The notes: generated by a model from the sequence alone, not told the origin. Shown: positions 55,623 through 64,000, counted from the stretch's first letter. The stretch is 64,000 bases of DNA from Acidobacteriota bacterium (GCA_016201275.1 JACQDB010000138.1:140232-204231), one strand, 5' to 3'. Numbers and translations are program-made.

Positions 55623-57302
55623 TCAGCGCTTCCCTGCTTTGCCATAGCCGCCGCCGCCGGGAGTTTCAACGCGCACTCTGTCACCAGCCTTCGCCTGCAC
55701 GGATTCTTTGCTTGTCAAAACGCGTTCGCCTTCTTCGGTAATGAAAACGGTGCGTCCGGGCTTTGCCGCTTCCCCTCCCTGTAATCCATAAGGCCGCGTT
55801 TTGCGTCGGTCTGAAAGTATCGTCACCTGTGCGTCGCTCAACAATTCGATCTCGCGCACTACCCCGTCGCCGCCACGAAACCGGCCACCACCGCCCGATT
55901 CGTGTCGTATGCCATAACGATGAACGCGCATGGGAAAGTCGTACTCCATCGCTTCGGCTGGCGTATTCAACGAATTGGTCATGTGCGTGTGAATCGCATC
56001 AATCCCTTCCAAGCCGTCGCGTGCGCCCATCCCTCCGGCAACCGTTTCATAATACGCAAACGGCTTGCCGGTGCGTGAATCCGTGCCGCCTATGGTCAAA
56101 TTATTCATCGTTCCTTGACTCGCGGCTGGCACTCGATTCGTCGCCTTCGACAACGCCAATAACAACACATCAACGATGCGTTGTGAAGTTTCGACATTGC
56201 CACCGGCAACTGCCGCAGGCGGTCGGGCATTCACCACTGTCCCCACCGGCGCGATCACTTCAATGGGTTCGAGTATGCCCCAACTGGCTGGCACATCTAC
56301 GGGAATCAAACAACGAAAAACGTAATAAACGCCCGACACGGTGATGGCTTCGACAGCATTGATGGGGCCGCGTACCTGCGCGGCGCTGCCGGAAAAATCC
56401 ACCGTCGCCCGCTCGCCTTTTATTCGTATGCGGACGTTGATTCGCACAGGTTCATCGCTATAGCCGTCGTCATCCAAAAAGTCTTCGGCTTCATAAACGC
56501 CATCGGGCAATTGGCGAATCACTCGCCGCATCATCTCGCTGGTGTACTCAATCAATCGTCCCGCATAAAGATTGGCCTCTGTGAAACCATAGCGCGCAAC
56601 GATTTCCAACAGCCGATTTTGCCCGGTAGCGATGGCTCCGAGTTGAGCCGTCAAATCGCCTTCGCGTTCTTCGGGCAAGCGCACATTGGCGGCAATCAAG
56701 CGCATCACGTCCTGATTAATTTTGCCGCCAATCATCAAACGCACGGGTGGAATCCGCAAGCCCTCCTGATAAATCTCATCGGCACGCCCCATCGAACCCG
56801 GCGTCGCCCCGCCGATGTCGGCGTGATGGGCGCGATTGGCAACATAGAAAAGGGGTCTGGAGTCGCCAGTCCGGGGTCCGGTGTCTGTTGCTGATAAATT
56901 ACCGCTGTCACCTCTTTCTCTCTGCTGATTCACTCCGCTCATCGCCGGACGCCGGACGCCAGACACCGGACTAGGGACGGCGTAAACCGCAGCGACCATC
57001 GTCACATCGGGCAGATGCGTGCCGCCCGCATACGGGTCGTTGAGAACAACGACATCGCCGGGTTGCAGATCAACGGTGTCGAGCGCCGCTTTCACCGACA
57101 TCGGCATAGAGCCTAGATGCACAGGCATATGGTCGCCTTGCGCGATGAGTACGCCATCGCTATTGAAAACGGCGCAGGAATAATCGCGGCGCTCTTTGAT
57201 GTTGGGCGAAAAGGCCGAACGCCGCAGACTGACGCCCATCTCTTCGGCTACCGATGAATAAAGCGATTTGAAGATTTCCAGTTTCACAGGATCGGCTTTC
57301 AT
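55623..57302 (-). CDS. hyuB: Hydantoinase B/oxoprolinase family protein with repeat insertion
   Basis: A 559-residue subunit of an ATP-dependent hydantoinase/oxoprolinase or acetone-carboxylase-like enzyme, from ATG 57302. Family landmarks are MGVSLRRSAFSPNIKERRDY, PGDVVVLNDPYAGGTHLPDV, FYVANRAHHADIGGATPGSM and ETVAGGMGARDG. Between VAAVYAVPSP and LFYVANRA about 45 residues of Arg/Asp/Gly-rich peptide are repeat-encoded, which normal members lack. The HyuA partner is not in the window, so it may be elsewhere. Confidence 0.85.
   Translation of the reverse strand: MKADPVKLEIFKSLYSSVAEEMGVSLRRSAFSPNIKERRDYSCAVFNSDGVLIAQGDHMPVHLGSMPMSVKAALDTVDLQPGDVVVLNDPYAGGTHLPDVTMVAAVYAVPSPVSGVRRPAMSGVNQQRERGDSGNLSATDTGPRTGDSRPLFYVANRAHHADIGGATPGSMGRADEIYQEGLRIPPVRLMIGGKINQDVMRLIAANVRLPEEREGDLTAQLGAIATGQNRLLEIVARYGFTEANLYAGRLIEYTSEMMRRVIRQLPDGVYEAEDFLDDDGYSDEPVRINVRIRIKGERATVDFSGSAAQVRGPINAVEAITVSGVYYVFRCLIPVDVPASWGILEPIEVIAPVGTVVNARPPAAVAGGNVETSQRIVDVLLLALSKATNRVPAASQGTMNNLTIGGTDSRTGKPFAYYETVAGGMGARDGLEGIDAIHTHMTNSLNTPAEAMEYDFPMRVHRYGIRHESGGGGRFRGGDGVVREIELLSDAQVTILSDRRKTRPYGLQGGEAAKPGRTVFITEEGERVLTSKESVQAKAGDRVRVETPGGGGYGKAGKR
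56855..56975. repeat. Inverted micro-repeat array within hyuB
   Basis: Left arm AGTCGCCAGTCCGGGGTCCG and right arm ACGCCGGACGCCAGACACCG are imperfect inverses built of GTCCGGTGTC-like 10-base units. The same units occur at 16332-16370. The reading frame passes through the array, adding about 40 residues to HyuB. Confidence 0.75.
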
Positions 57303-57374
57303 AGCGGCGATAGTGTAGCACAAGAAATCCTGTCAGGCTTTTCCAGGTTTGAGCGATTGAAGATGTTTTTTTCG

Positions 57375-57500
57375 CCACCAAGACCACCAAGAACACCAAG
57401 CCTTTTGCGCTTTTGTGAGGGAAGTTGAAAGTCAAAAAGAGAGGCTGCTTCTTTCTCAAATCTAAAAAATATTCTTCGTGTTCCTGGTGTTCTTCGTGGT
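57375..57500. repeat. CCACCAAGAACACC inverted repeat
   Basis: CCACCAAGACCACCAAGAAC (57375 on) and CTTCGTGTTCCTGGTGTTCT (57474 on) are imperfect inverses around about 75 bases. The right arm lies a few bases before the nfo start, so it is in the leader of that message. Such arrays are known in other bacterial genomes. Confidence 0.6.
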
Positions 57501-57514
57501 TTAATTTCTCCCTT

Positions 57515-58414
57515 ATGAGCCAGACCATCATGCCGCGTTTTGGCGTCCATTGTTCGATTGCCGGAGGCTTGCCCAATGCCGTCAAAGAGGCCGTAGCGAA
57601 AGGCTGCGACGGTTTTCAAATCTTCGCACGCAATCCGCGAGGTTGGACGGAACGCCCGTTATTGCCGGATGAAATTCAGGCATTCAAAGACGCGAGAGAA
57701 CACGCCGGACTGTGGCCGCTGGCGATTCATTCGGTCTATTTGATTAATCTGGCGGCGCAGGATGAAGCGATGCTTTCGCGGTCGCGTGCAGCCTTTCGAC
57801 AGGAGATTATTCGTGGTCTGGAAATCGGCGCGGATTTTTTAGTCGTGCATCCCGGCAATCCGAAAACCGCAACGGCTGACGCCGGTATTCAAACCGCTAT
57901 CGCCTCCATACGCGCCGCCGCTCAAGGTTTGTCATTGCGCGGCGCGGCATCAACTTCAACTCGCGCCGGTCAAGCCAACGGCCTGACCATCTTGATCGAA
58001 AACACCGCCGGTCAAGGCTCCTCTATCGGCTGCGATTTCGAGCAGGTCGCCGACCTGGTTGCCGCACTAAAAGACGATGTACCGATAGGCGTATGCCTGG
58101 ACACCGCGCATACTTTTGCGTCGGGATACAACCTCGCAACCCAAGCCGGGTTCAAACAGACTGTTCAACATATCGAACGCTCGTTCGGATTTACGAACTT
58201 GAAATTAATTCACTGCAACGATTCCAAAGCGCCTTTCGGCTCTCGCGTTGACCGCCATCAACACATAGGGCTTGGGCATATCGGCCTGGAGGCGTTTCAT
58301 CGTTTGACCCATCATGCGAAATTCCGCCGCGTGCCGTTTATTCTGGAAACCCCAGTTGATCCCGTTCGCGGCGACCAAGAAAACCTCGCAGTGATGCGCG
58401 AATTGAGTAATTGA
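57515..58414 (+). CDS. nfo: Endonuclease IV (apurinic/apyrimidinic endonuclease)
   Basis: Cuts DNA at abasic sites in base-excision repair. The zinc ligands are all visible in the 299 residues: His in AIHSVYLINLA, His in LVVHPGN, Glu in ILIENTAG, Asp and His in CLDTAHTFASGYN, His in LIHCNDSKAPFGSR, Asp and His in VDRHQHIGLGHIG, and Glu in ILETPVDP. ATG 57515 is preferred over the open extension through the repeat; ATG 57530 is also possible. Confidence 0.95.
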   Translation: MSQTIMPRFGVHCSIAGGLPNAVKEAVAKGCDGFQIFARNPRGWTERPLLPDEIQAFKDAREHAGLWPLAIHSVYLINLAAQDEAMLSRSRAAFRQEIIRGLEIGADFLVVHPGNPKTATADAGIQTAIASIRAAAQGLSLRGAASTSTRAGQANGLTILIENTAGQGSSIGCDFEQVADLVAALKDDVPIGVCLDTAHTFASGYNLATQAGFKQTVQHIERSFGFTNLKLIHCNDSKAPFGSRVDRHQHIGLGHIGLEAFHRLTHHAKFRRVPFILETPVDPVRGDQENLAVMRELSN

Positions 58415-58474
58415 ATCGCGGTGATAGCCGACAAAATCAGTTTGCACTATAATCATCGAGCAAAGGAGTTGAGT

Positions 58475-58957
58475 ATGAACCAATCCTACATTGAGCAAAT
58501 CAACGGCGGCTACTATATCAAAGGCACGCGAGTATCGTTGGACTCTGTGGTTTATCGCTGGCTTGAAGGTTTGTCTCCTGACACCATTGCCGACTGTTTC
58601 CCGGCGCTGACGCTCGAACAAACCTACGGCGCGATTGCCTATTATTTGGGACACCGCGCCGAAATTGACGCTTACCTGAAAGCTGCCAATGAAGAGTATG
58701 AAACCTTCCGCCAGCGCATACGTGCCAGCTATGCGCGCCTAAGCAGCAGGCTTGATGACCTTCTCGATGCGGAAAACCTGCTTGAAATCAAGCGCGGCGA
58801 GTGGTCAATCGAGCGCGTCAAAGCCGAGGCCGAACGCTTGTTCAAACTTGCTGAAGAAGCTTATGTGCGAAGTTCTTTACCGGCAAAACCCGATACGCAG
58901 AAGGCCGAAAATCTCTGCATGGAAATCATCAGCCACTATCATGAACTAAAGCTATGA
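58475..58957 (+). CDS. DUF433 family protein with extended C-terminus
   Basis: AAAGGAG eight bases before ATG 58475 gives 160 residues. The N-terminal part is DUF433, INGGYYIKGTRVSLDSVVYR and LSPDTIADCFPALTLEQTYG, a small HTH-like domain often paired with a DUF5615 PIN-like toxin. No such toxin follows. A helical C-terminal extension (residues 80-160, EWSIERVKAEAERLFKLAEE) is unusual. It may be an orphan antitoxin or a stand-alone regulator. Confidence 0.7.
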   Translation: MNQSYIEQINGGYYIKGTRVSLDSVVYRWLEGLSPDTIADCFPALTLEQTYGAIAYYLGHRAEIDAYLKAANEEYETFRQRIRASYARLSSRLDDLLDAENLLEIKRGEWSIERVKAEAERLFKLAEEAYVRSSLPAKPDTQKAENLCMEIISHYHELKL

Positions 58958-59422
58958 TGGGGAGAGCGCGGGTGCAATGAAAAGTGAGACTCGGTTTCGG
59001 ACAGTGGTTTGACCAGCAGGCTTCGTCGGTGCGAGTTCCCAGCCCGGAACGGGCGCAATCGTTGACCGCGTGAAGCCGTATTGCGCCCTTGCAGGGTTAA
59101 TTGGTGGAACGGGCACTAGCCTAGCGCGATGCGCTAGGCTAGTGCATTTCGCCCTTTCCGGGCGACGACGAGGAAGCTTCTTTTTGCTGGCGTCTCACTT
59201 TTACTTGCACCCCGAAAGTTCTCTCTTTCATCTTCCGGTTGCCTCGCGTTCAATCTGCGTTTATCATAGCGTTTATGCAATTTCGACTGCTGGCAGAAGT
59301 TCAGCTAAACCTACTTAGCCTGCGGCTCGCTTGACCTGACGGGGCGGACAGCAGGAGGTTGCCCGCGCAGGTACTCAATCCGTTTTTTCATCATCAATTT
59401 CAATTTAGACCGGGCAGGAGTT
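58958..59422. other. Intergenic region with perfect 15-bp hairpin
   Basis: The 465 bases before leuS hold no supported gene. At 59113-59145 GCACTAGCCTAGCGC pairs perfectly with GCGCTAGGCTAGTGC around GAT. ACCTACTTAG at 59310 matches the ends of the 21244-21347 repeat. GCCCGGAACGGGC is another small hairpin near 59042. No T-box-like leader for leuS was recognised. Confidence 0.6.
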
Positions 59423-62041
59423 ATGGACGAAAAATATTTTCCTCAAGAAATCGAACCGAAATGGCAAAAACGCTGGGCTGACGAGAAAACTTTTGAAGTC
59501 AGCGAAGACCACTCGCGCAAAAAATTTTATTGCCTGGAAATGCTCGCCTACACTTCAGGCCGCGCTCACATCGGCCATGTCAGCAACTACTCCATAGGCG
59601 ACGCGCTCTCCTGGTACAAACGTATGCGCGGCTTCAACGTCCTGCATCCGTTTGGCTGGGACGCTTTTGGGCAGCCTGCCGAAACCGCCGCCATCAAACA
59701 CGGCACAGACCCCGAACAGTTCACCCGCGAGGCCATTGCCACCATGAAAGCGCAATTCCAGAAGATGGGCATCAGCTATGACTGGTCGCGTGAAGTCGCC
59801 ACCTGCGACCCAAAATACTACAAATGGAATCAGTGGTTTTTCATAGAGATGTTCAAACGCGGCATGATCTATCGCAAGAAATCGCCGGTCAACTGGTGTA
59901 CGAAAGAAAATATTTCGCTGTCCAATGAACAGGCTTCGGGCGGCGTCTGTTGGCGCTGCGGCGAGCCGGTCATTCAAAAAGAGTTGATGCAGTGGTTCGC
60001 CCGCACCACCGATTATGCCGGCGAATTGCTCGACGCCTTAGACAAAATGGAAGGCGACTGGCCGGAGCGCGTCATCACTATGCAGCGCGATTGGATAGGC
60101 CGTTCGCGAGGCGCGCAAGTGACTTTCAAAATCGCTGACTTCGATGACTCCATCACCGTTTTCACGACGCGCATTGACACGATTTTTGGCGCGAACGCCA
60201 TCACCCTTGCGCCGGAGCATCCGTTGATTGCCAAGCTCACCGAAGGCACGCCGCAGCGCGATGAGGTGTTGACGTTTGCCGAAAAATTGAAGCAGCAGAA
60301 TCGCTCGGCGCGCACCCTCGGCGAGTTGGACAAGGAAGGCATCTTCACTGGCGCGTATGCGATCAACCCATTCAACAATGAACGCCTGCCGATATGGGTC
60401 GCCAACTTCGTGTTGATCGAATACGGCACTGGCGCAGTGATGGGCGTACCGGCGGGCGATGAGCGCGACTTTGAATTTTCGCGCAAGTATCAAATCCCTT
60501 TCCGGCAGATCAAGTTGACGCAAGAGGGGCGCGAGATTCCCGGCGACGAGTTGGGAAAGCCTAATGAAGAGTGGACAACGACGGTCAACACTGGCGAGTG
60601 GAGCGGCCTGTCTTCGCGTGAAGCCAACGAGAAGATGACGGCGTATGCCGAAGCGCATGGCTTTGGCAAAGGCTCAATCACCTACAAGCTGCGCGATTGG
60701 GGCATCTCGCGGCAACGCTATTGGGGAACGCCTGTACCGATGATTCATTGCGAAAAGTGCGGCACCTTGCCGGTGCCGGAAGAGCAGTTGCCGGTGGTCT
60801 TGCCCAAAGGCGTGAACCTGAATGTGACGGAAGGTTCGCCGCTCGATCACGTCCCGGCATTCGTCAATGTCGAATGCCCACAGTGCCAAGGCGCGGCCAA
60901 ACGCGACACCGACACGATGGATACCTTTGTGGATTCCAACTGGTACTACTTTCGTTATTGCGACCCGCATAATGACCAGCAGCCGTTTGCTAAAGAAAAG
61001 ATTGATTACTGGATGCCGGTCGAGCAATACATCGGCGGCATCGAACACGCCGTGATGCACCTGATTTACACGCGCTATTGGACGAAGGTCATGCGCGATT
61101 TCGGTTTGGTGAGTTTCGATGAACCGGTGACGCGCCTGCTTACTCAAGGCATGGTTTGCAAAGAGACATTTTATTGTCCGAATAAAACGTGCGAACACTA
61201 TGAATGGTTGTTCCCAGAAGAAGTCAGCGACGACAAGCGCTGCAACTTTTGCGGCACGCCGGTAGTCGTTGGGCGCGTTGAAAAAATGTCCAAATCGAAG
61301 AAGAACGCCGTTGACCCGATTGAAATGATTGCGCGCAACGGCGCGGACGCTTTGCGATTATTCGTGTTGTTTGCGGGGCCACCGGAAAAAGATAAGGAGT
61401 GGTCGGATGAAGGTTTCGACGGCACGGCGCGTTATCTCAATCGCGTCTGGCGTGTCGCCTACAAGTGGCACAGTCGCATCAGCGCCGCGCCCTCGCTGGA
61501 AATTAATCAGAGCGCCTTGAACGAGGCACAACGCAAGCTGCGCCGCCGTACTCATCAATTGATTCGGCACCTCACCGAAAACTTTGAAGGGCGTATGCAC
61601 TTGAACACCTGCATCTCTTCGTTGATGGAGTTGACCAACGAAATTTACGCCTTCGATCAGACGGTGGATAAAACCGGCGCGGCAACCGTGACAGACGCAG
61701 CGGTGGTCCGTGCCGCGCTCGAAGCTTTGATACGGATGCTTGCGCCGTTTGCGCCGCACATTTGTGAAGAGTTGTGGGAGCAGTTCGGCCATCGAGAAAG
61801 TTTGGCAAAGACCGCCTGGCCGGAGTTCGACGAAGCCTTGGCGCGAGAAGAAGAGGTAGAGATTGCCGTGCAGGTCAACGGCAAACTCCGCAGTCGAATT
61901 TTCGTTGCGCCGGATGCCGATGACGACGTGCTGCGCGCAACCGCGCTTGCCGATGACAAAATCAAAGCCAATCTCGAAGGCAAACAGATTGTCAAAGTCG
62001 TCGTCATCCCGCGCCGCTTGGTCAATGTAGTGATCAAATAA
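59423..62041 (+). CDS. leuS: Leucyl-tRNA synthetase
   Basis: Charges tRNA-Leu. The 872-residue class I enzyme has the HIGH motif in SGRAHIGHVSNYSIGD, the editing domain around residues 220-400 (VFTTRIDTIFGANA, EYGTGAVMGVPAGDERDF), and KMSKS in VEKMSKSKKNAVDP. A Cys-rich insertion before KMSKS (CPNKTCEHYE and CNFCGTP) and CEKCGTLPVPE may bind zinc. The length is normal. It stands alone and ends tail to tail with the MFS gene. Confidence 0.97.
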   Translation: MDEKYFPQEIEPKWQKRWADEKTFEVSEDHSRKKFYCLEMLAYTSGRAHIGHVSNYSIGDALSWYKRMRGFNVLHPFGWDAFGQPAETAAIKHGTDPEQFTREAIATMKAQFQKMGISYDWSREVATCDPKYYKWNQWFFIEMFKRGMIYRKKSPVNWCTKENISLSNEQASGGVCWRCGEPVIQKELMQWFARTTDYAGELLDALDKMEGDWPERVITMQRDWIGRSRGAQVTFKIADFDDSITVFTTRIDTIFGANAITLAPEHPLIAKLTEGTPQRDEVLTFAEKLKQQNRSARTLGELDKEGIFTGAYAINPFNNERLPIWVANFVLIEYGTGAVMGVPAGDERDFEFSRKYQIPFRQIKLTQEGREIPGDELGKPNEEWTTTVNTGEWSGLSSREANEKMTAYAEAHGFGKGSITYKLRDWGISRQRYWGTPVPMIHCEKCGTLPVPEEQLPVVLPKGVNLNVTEGSPLDHVPAFVNVECPQCQGAAKRDTDTMDTFVDSNWYYFRYCDPHNDQQPFAKEKIDYWMPVEQYIGGIEHAVMHLIYTRYWTKVMRDFGLVSFDEPVTRLLTQGMVCKETFYCPNKTCEHYEWLFPEEVSDDKRCNFCGTPVVVGRVEKMSKSKKNAVDPIEMIARNGADALRLFVLFAGPPEKDKEWSDEGFDGTARYLNRVWRVAYKWHSRISAAPSLEINQSALNEAQRKLRRRTHQLIRHLTENFEGRMHLNTCISSLMELTNEIYAFDQTVDKTGAATVTDAAVVRAALEALIRMLAPFAPHICEELWEQFGHRESLAKTAWPEFDEALAREEEVEIAVQVNGKLRSRIFVAPDADDDVLRATALADDKIKANLEGKQIVKVVVIPRRLVNVVIK

Positions 62042-62085
62042 GCAAGCTGCCGTTGCCTGCGGTCTGTTTCTGGCGGCGTCGTTGA

Positions 62086-62109
62086 CGTGAGCCGCTCTTG
62101 CGGTTCACG
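62086..62109. terminator. Hairpin shared by convergent gene ends
   Basis: CGTGAGCCGC (62086-62095) pairs with GCGGTTCACG (62100-62109), nine Watson-Crick pairs and one G-T pair around TCTT. The right arm contains the stop codon of the MFS gene, so the hairpin may end both transcripts. Confidence 0.5.
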
Positions 62110-63436
62110 TTTCCGGCGTCGGCACAGGCTCAACCATTTGGGCTACCTTCTGGCGTTGGCGCAAAGCCGCTATGCAAGATGCCGCCAGAAAAGCCGAGAC
62201 CGCCAGATACAACACGCCGCCGATGAACGAGCCGGTGGCGTTGTTCAAATAGCCGACCACAAACGGGCCAACAAAGCCGCCGAGATTGCCTACCGAATTG
62301 ACCAAGCCAATAGTTGCCGCCGCCGCCGCGCCGGAAAGAAACCGCGTAGGCAAAGCCCAAAAACTCGGCAAGTATCCACCCAATCCCACCGATGCCAGAC
62401 AGAACATGGCGACCGCCAACACCGCTTGGTCTTGGGCTGCGATACTCAACAATAAACCCAGCCCGACAACCATCATTGGCACGGCGGTGTGCCAGCGCCG
62501 CTCGCCTGTGCGATCCGATGACCAGCCCACCAACAACATGGCGAGCAAATAAAAACAATACGGAATCGCCGTAATCAACGTCACCATCAGGTTCGACGAG
62601 CCGGAAAGTTTTTTAACGAAAGTTGGCAAAAAGAAATTCAAGCCGTAGTTGCTGGTGATGATGAAAAAATAGGCTGCGGTCAATAACAACACATCGCGGT
62701 TTTGAAAGGCTTTCCCGATGCTCAAAGAATGCGTGGCGGCTTTCGCTTGATGCTCCTTTTCAAGTTCGCCGGTAATCCATTCGCGTTCATCATCGGCCAG
62801 CCATTTGGCCTGCTGCGGACGGTCGGTCAAATAAAAAATAGTCACCACGCCGAAGATGATGGCCGGTAAACCTTCAATGATAAACAACCAACGCCAGCCT
62901 GCCAGATTGAGCCATTTGAGGTTCAGCAGCAACCCCGATATGGGCGAACCGATGAGGTTGGAAAACGGCACGGCGGTCATAAACATGGCCACAGCTTTGG
63001 CGCGGTCTTCATAACGAAACCAGTGACTGAGATAAACGATGATGCCGGGAAAAAAACCGGCCTCGGCAGCGCCCAGCAAAAAGCGCACTAGGTAAAATTG
63101 ATTCTTCGTATGAACGAAGCCCATCAGAATGGCCAGCCCTCCCCAGCTAATCATGATGCGGGCAATCCATTTGCGAGCGCTCCATTTTTCAACGATGATG
63201 CTGCCGGGAATCTCGAACAGAAAATAGCCGAAGAAGAAAATGCCCGCGCCCAAGCCGTACACTTCCGCCGTAAAGCTCAAGTCTTTGGTCATCTCTAATG
63301 CCGCATAACCGACATTGACGCGATCCAGAAAGGCGATGATGTAAAGCACAAACAAATACGGCATGATGCGACCCGTGATGCGACGACGGGCGCGAGCGCT
63401 TACCGCGACAGGGGAGACGGCCTGATTTGCCAACAT
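62105..63436 (-). CDS. MFS transporter, anion:cation symporter (ACS) type
   Basis: A 443-residue carrier with twelve helices. GGAGG lies well placed before ATG 63436. The N-terminal motif IAFLDRVNVGYAALEM and the loop AAEAGFFPGIIVYLSHWF are typical of the ACS family, which takes up sugar acids such as glucarate and galactonate, or phthalate. The end MVEPVPTPET is hydrophilic. The substrate cannot be read from sequence; no catabolic gene is adjacent. Confidence 0.88.
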   Translation of the reverse strand: MLANQAVSPVAVSARARRRITGRIMPYLFVLYIIAFLDRVNVGYAALEMTKDLSFTAEVYGLGAGIFFFGYFLFEIPGSIIVEKWSARKWIARIMISWGGLAILMGFVHTKNQFYLVRFLLGAAEAGFFPGIIVYLSHWFRYEDRAKAVAMFMTAVPFSNLIGSPISGLLLNLKWLNLAGWRWLFIIEGLPAIIFGVVTIFYLTDRPQQAKWLADDEREWITGELEKEHQAKAATHSLSIGKAFQNRDVLLLTAAYFFIITSNYGLNFFLPTFVKKLSGSSNLMVTLITAIPYCFYLLAMLLVGWSSDRTGERRWHTAVPMMVVGLGLLLSIAAQDQAVLAVAMFCLASVGLGGYLPSFWALPTRFLSGAAAAATIGLVNSVGNLGGFVGPFVVGYLNNATGSFIGGVLYLAVSAFLAASCIAALRQRQKVAQMVEPVPTPET

Positions 63437-63656
63437 GAAATTCCTCCGGTACAGATCAATGAATCACCGCATAACGAAGCGGTTTTGGCGCTTCCCGTGC
63501 GCCGATTCTGGCGGCCTTGAGATGAGATAGAGGGTTTGCGGAATGACAGACGCGGCGAAAAAACCTCCCTCCGCTGCTCACCAAATGGCGGCACAGTGTA
63601 ACAGCTTTGCTAATATCTATGCAGTTCCGCCTGAACAAACCTGCAAAAAAAAGTAA
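63437..63656. other. Intergenic region, promoter of MFS gene
   Basis: No gene is seen. Weak minus-strand open frames have no family. It holds the leader of the MFS gene and is AT-richer near 63600-63656. Confidence 0.35.
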
Positions 63657-63762
63657 CTATAGAGGCGGCACACCAAGATTCTGAAAAAGAAACTCAACAA
63701 GCCTCAGGATTATTCAGCCCGTTGCACTGCTCGCGCCGAATCTTGGTGTGCCGCCTCTATAG
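63657..63762. repeat. 106-bp MITE-like palindrome with 25-bp perfect ends
   Basis: Ends at 63657-63681 and 63738-63762 are perfect inverses of 25 bases, beginning CTATAGAGGCGGCACACCAA. The 56-base centre has no reading frame. The outer TAGAGGCGGC equals the hairpin at 39644-39674. It looks like a small non-autonomous element or a long REP hairpin. Confidence 0.75.
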
Positions 63763-63860
63763 AGCGTGTCGCAGAATTCCAGCAATTGCCCATATATTGT
63801 GGATAGTTAAATCATCACACACAATATCTGGGCAGAAAATCAATTTCTGCGCCACGCTCT
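63761..63860. repeat. 100-bp imperfect palindrome (MITE-like)
   Basis: The left end AGAGCGTGTCGCAGAATT and the inverse of the right end AGAGCGTGGCGCAGAAATT are almost the same. An inner pair, GCCCATATATTGTG with the inverse GCCCAGATATTGTG, continues the pairing. It shares its first two bases with the element before it, so the two are end to end. Confidence 0.7.
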
Positions 63861-63901
63861 AACCTCGATTTTGTACATTTTTCAGAGGCAAACCGAGCTT
63901 G

Positions 63902-64000
63902 CCAATCCCCCGATGGCAATCAGGGGATGCTTAAAATCCAACCTACGAAACGCCGTGCAACCTCAACCAATCCCCCCAACGGCAGTTGGGGGATGCTTAA
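63902..64000 (+). CRISPR. Two CRISPR-like hairpin repeats at the window edge
   Basis: Unit 1 (63902-63934) and unit 2 (63967-64000) both begin CCAATCCCCC and end GGGGATGCTTAA, separated by a 32-base unique spacer. Each has an 8-bp stem around GGCA. The stems differ by five transitions; two pairs of these restore base pairing (for example GAT/ATC against AAC/GTT). Repeat and spacer lengths fit a CRISPR array edge. The covariation also allows a family of structured RNA hairpins. No cas gene is in the window. Confidence 0.4.

Noticed and set aside
58958..59422. T-box or other leader element before leuS
   Set aside because: GGTGGAACGG near 59104 superficially resembles the T-box core but the conserved sequence and folding pattern are not met; a perfect hairpin of different type occupies the region.

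Overview
The window looks like chromosomal DNA of a mesophilic, Gram-negative-type heterotroph. The best guess is Acidobacteriota, probably a Blastocatellia/Pyrinomonadaceae-like lineage. This is inferred from gene content (HpnCDE squalene synthesis, DUF4388-DnaJ-TPR protein, C25 peptidase, B12-domain-less methylmalonyl-CoA mutase large subunit, tandem MacB-like permeases) and mid-50s G+C, not from a marker rRNA, which is absent. Many genes start with TTG or GTG, and TGA is used freely as a stop.

Region 1 (1-5660) is the right part of an integrated element. It is a tightly packed, same-strand run of small phage-type genes: a DUF1064 nuclease, several unknowns, one protein with an SSB-like acidic tail, an Rmf/CrpP-like gene broken by an in-frame TGA, DUF488, Cys-rich proteins and a HTH protein. 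It ends with a tyrosine integrase reading into the 3' end of tRNA-Val(GAC). The left end lies outside the window.

Region 2 (5.7-21 kb) holds rpoD, a GH13 enzyme followed by hslV-hslU, lipoproteins, a SixA-type phosphatase, two MacB/FtsX-type permeases without an ATPase, a Yip1-like membrane protein, and oppD-oppF-type ABC ATPases.

Region 3 (21-34 kb) carries a giant secreted C25 cysteine peptidase, the methylmalonyl-CoA mutase large subunit, a GT87-type membrane protein containing an in-frame palindromic repeat insertion, uppS-cdsA, an aldo/keto reductase, a VTT-domain membrane protein, and the truA and pyrE genes.

Region 4 (35-47 kb) has a DUF6338 gene with an overlapping Pro/Arg-rich micro-ORF, the hpnCDE squalene operon, YjbQ, a DsbD-TlpA fusion, a DUF4258/YgiT-zinc-finger toxin-antitoxin pair, mnmA, an orphan CbbQ/NorQ-type AAA ATPase between two small unknown genes, a beta carbonic anhydrase and a methyltransferase.

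Region 5 (48-64 kb) has two J-domain proteins, yebC-ruvC, yggS-yggT-DUF167, a frameshifted Uma2 gene, hyuB with a repeat-derived insertion, nfo, a DUF433 protein, leuS and an MFS carrier. It ends in an unusual non-coding tail: two adjacent ~100-bp MITE-like palindromes and then two CRISPR-like hairpin repeats whose stems covary.

A striking general feature is the number of palindromic repeats. Several families recur at distant sites, most convergent gene pairs are separated by a near-perfect stem-loop, and two genes contain repeat sequence that has been read through in frame.
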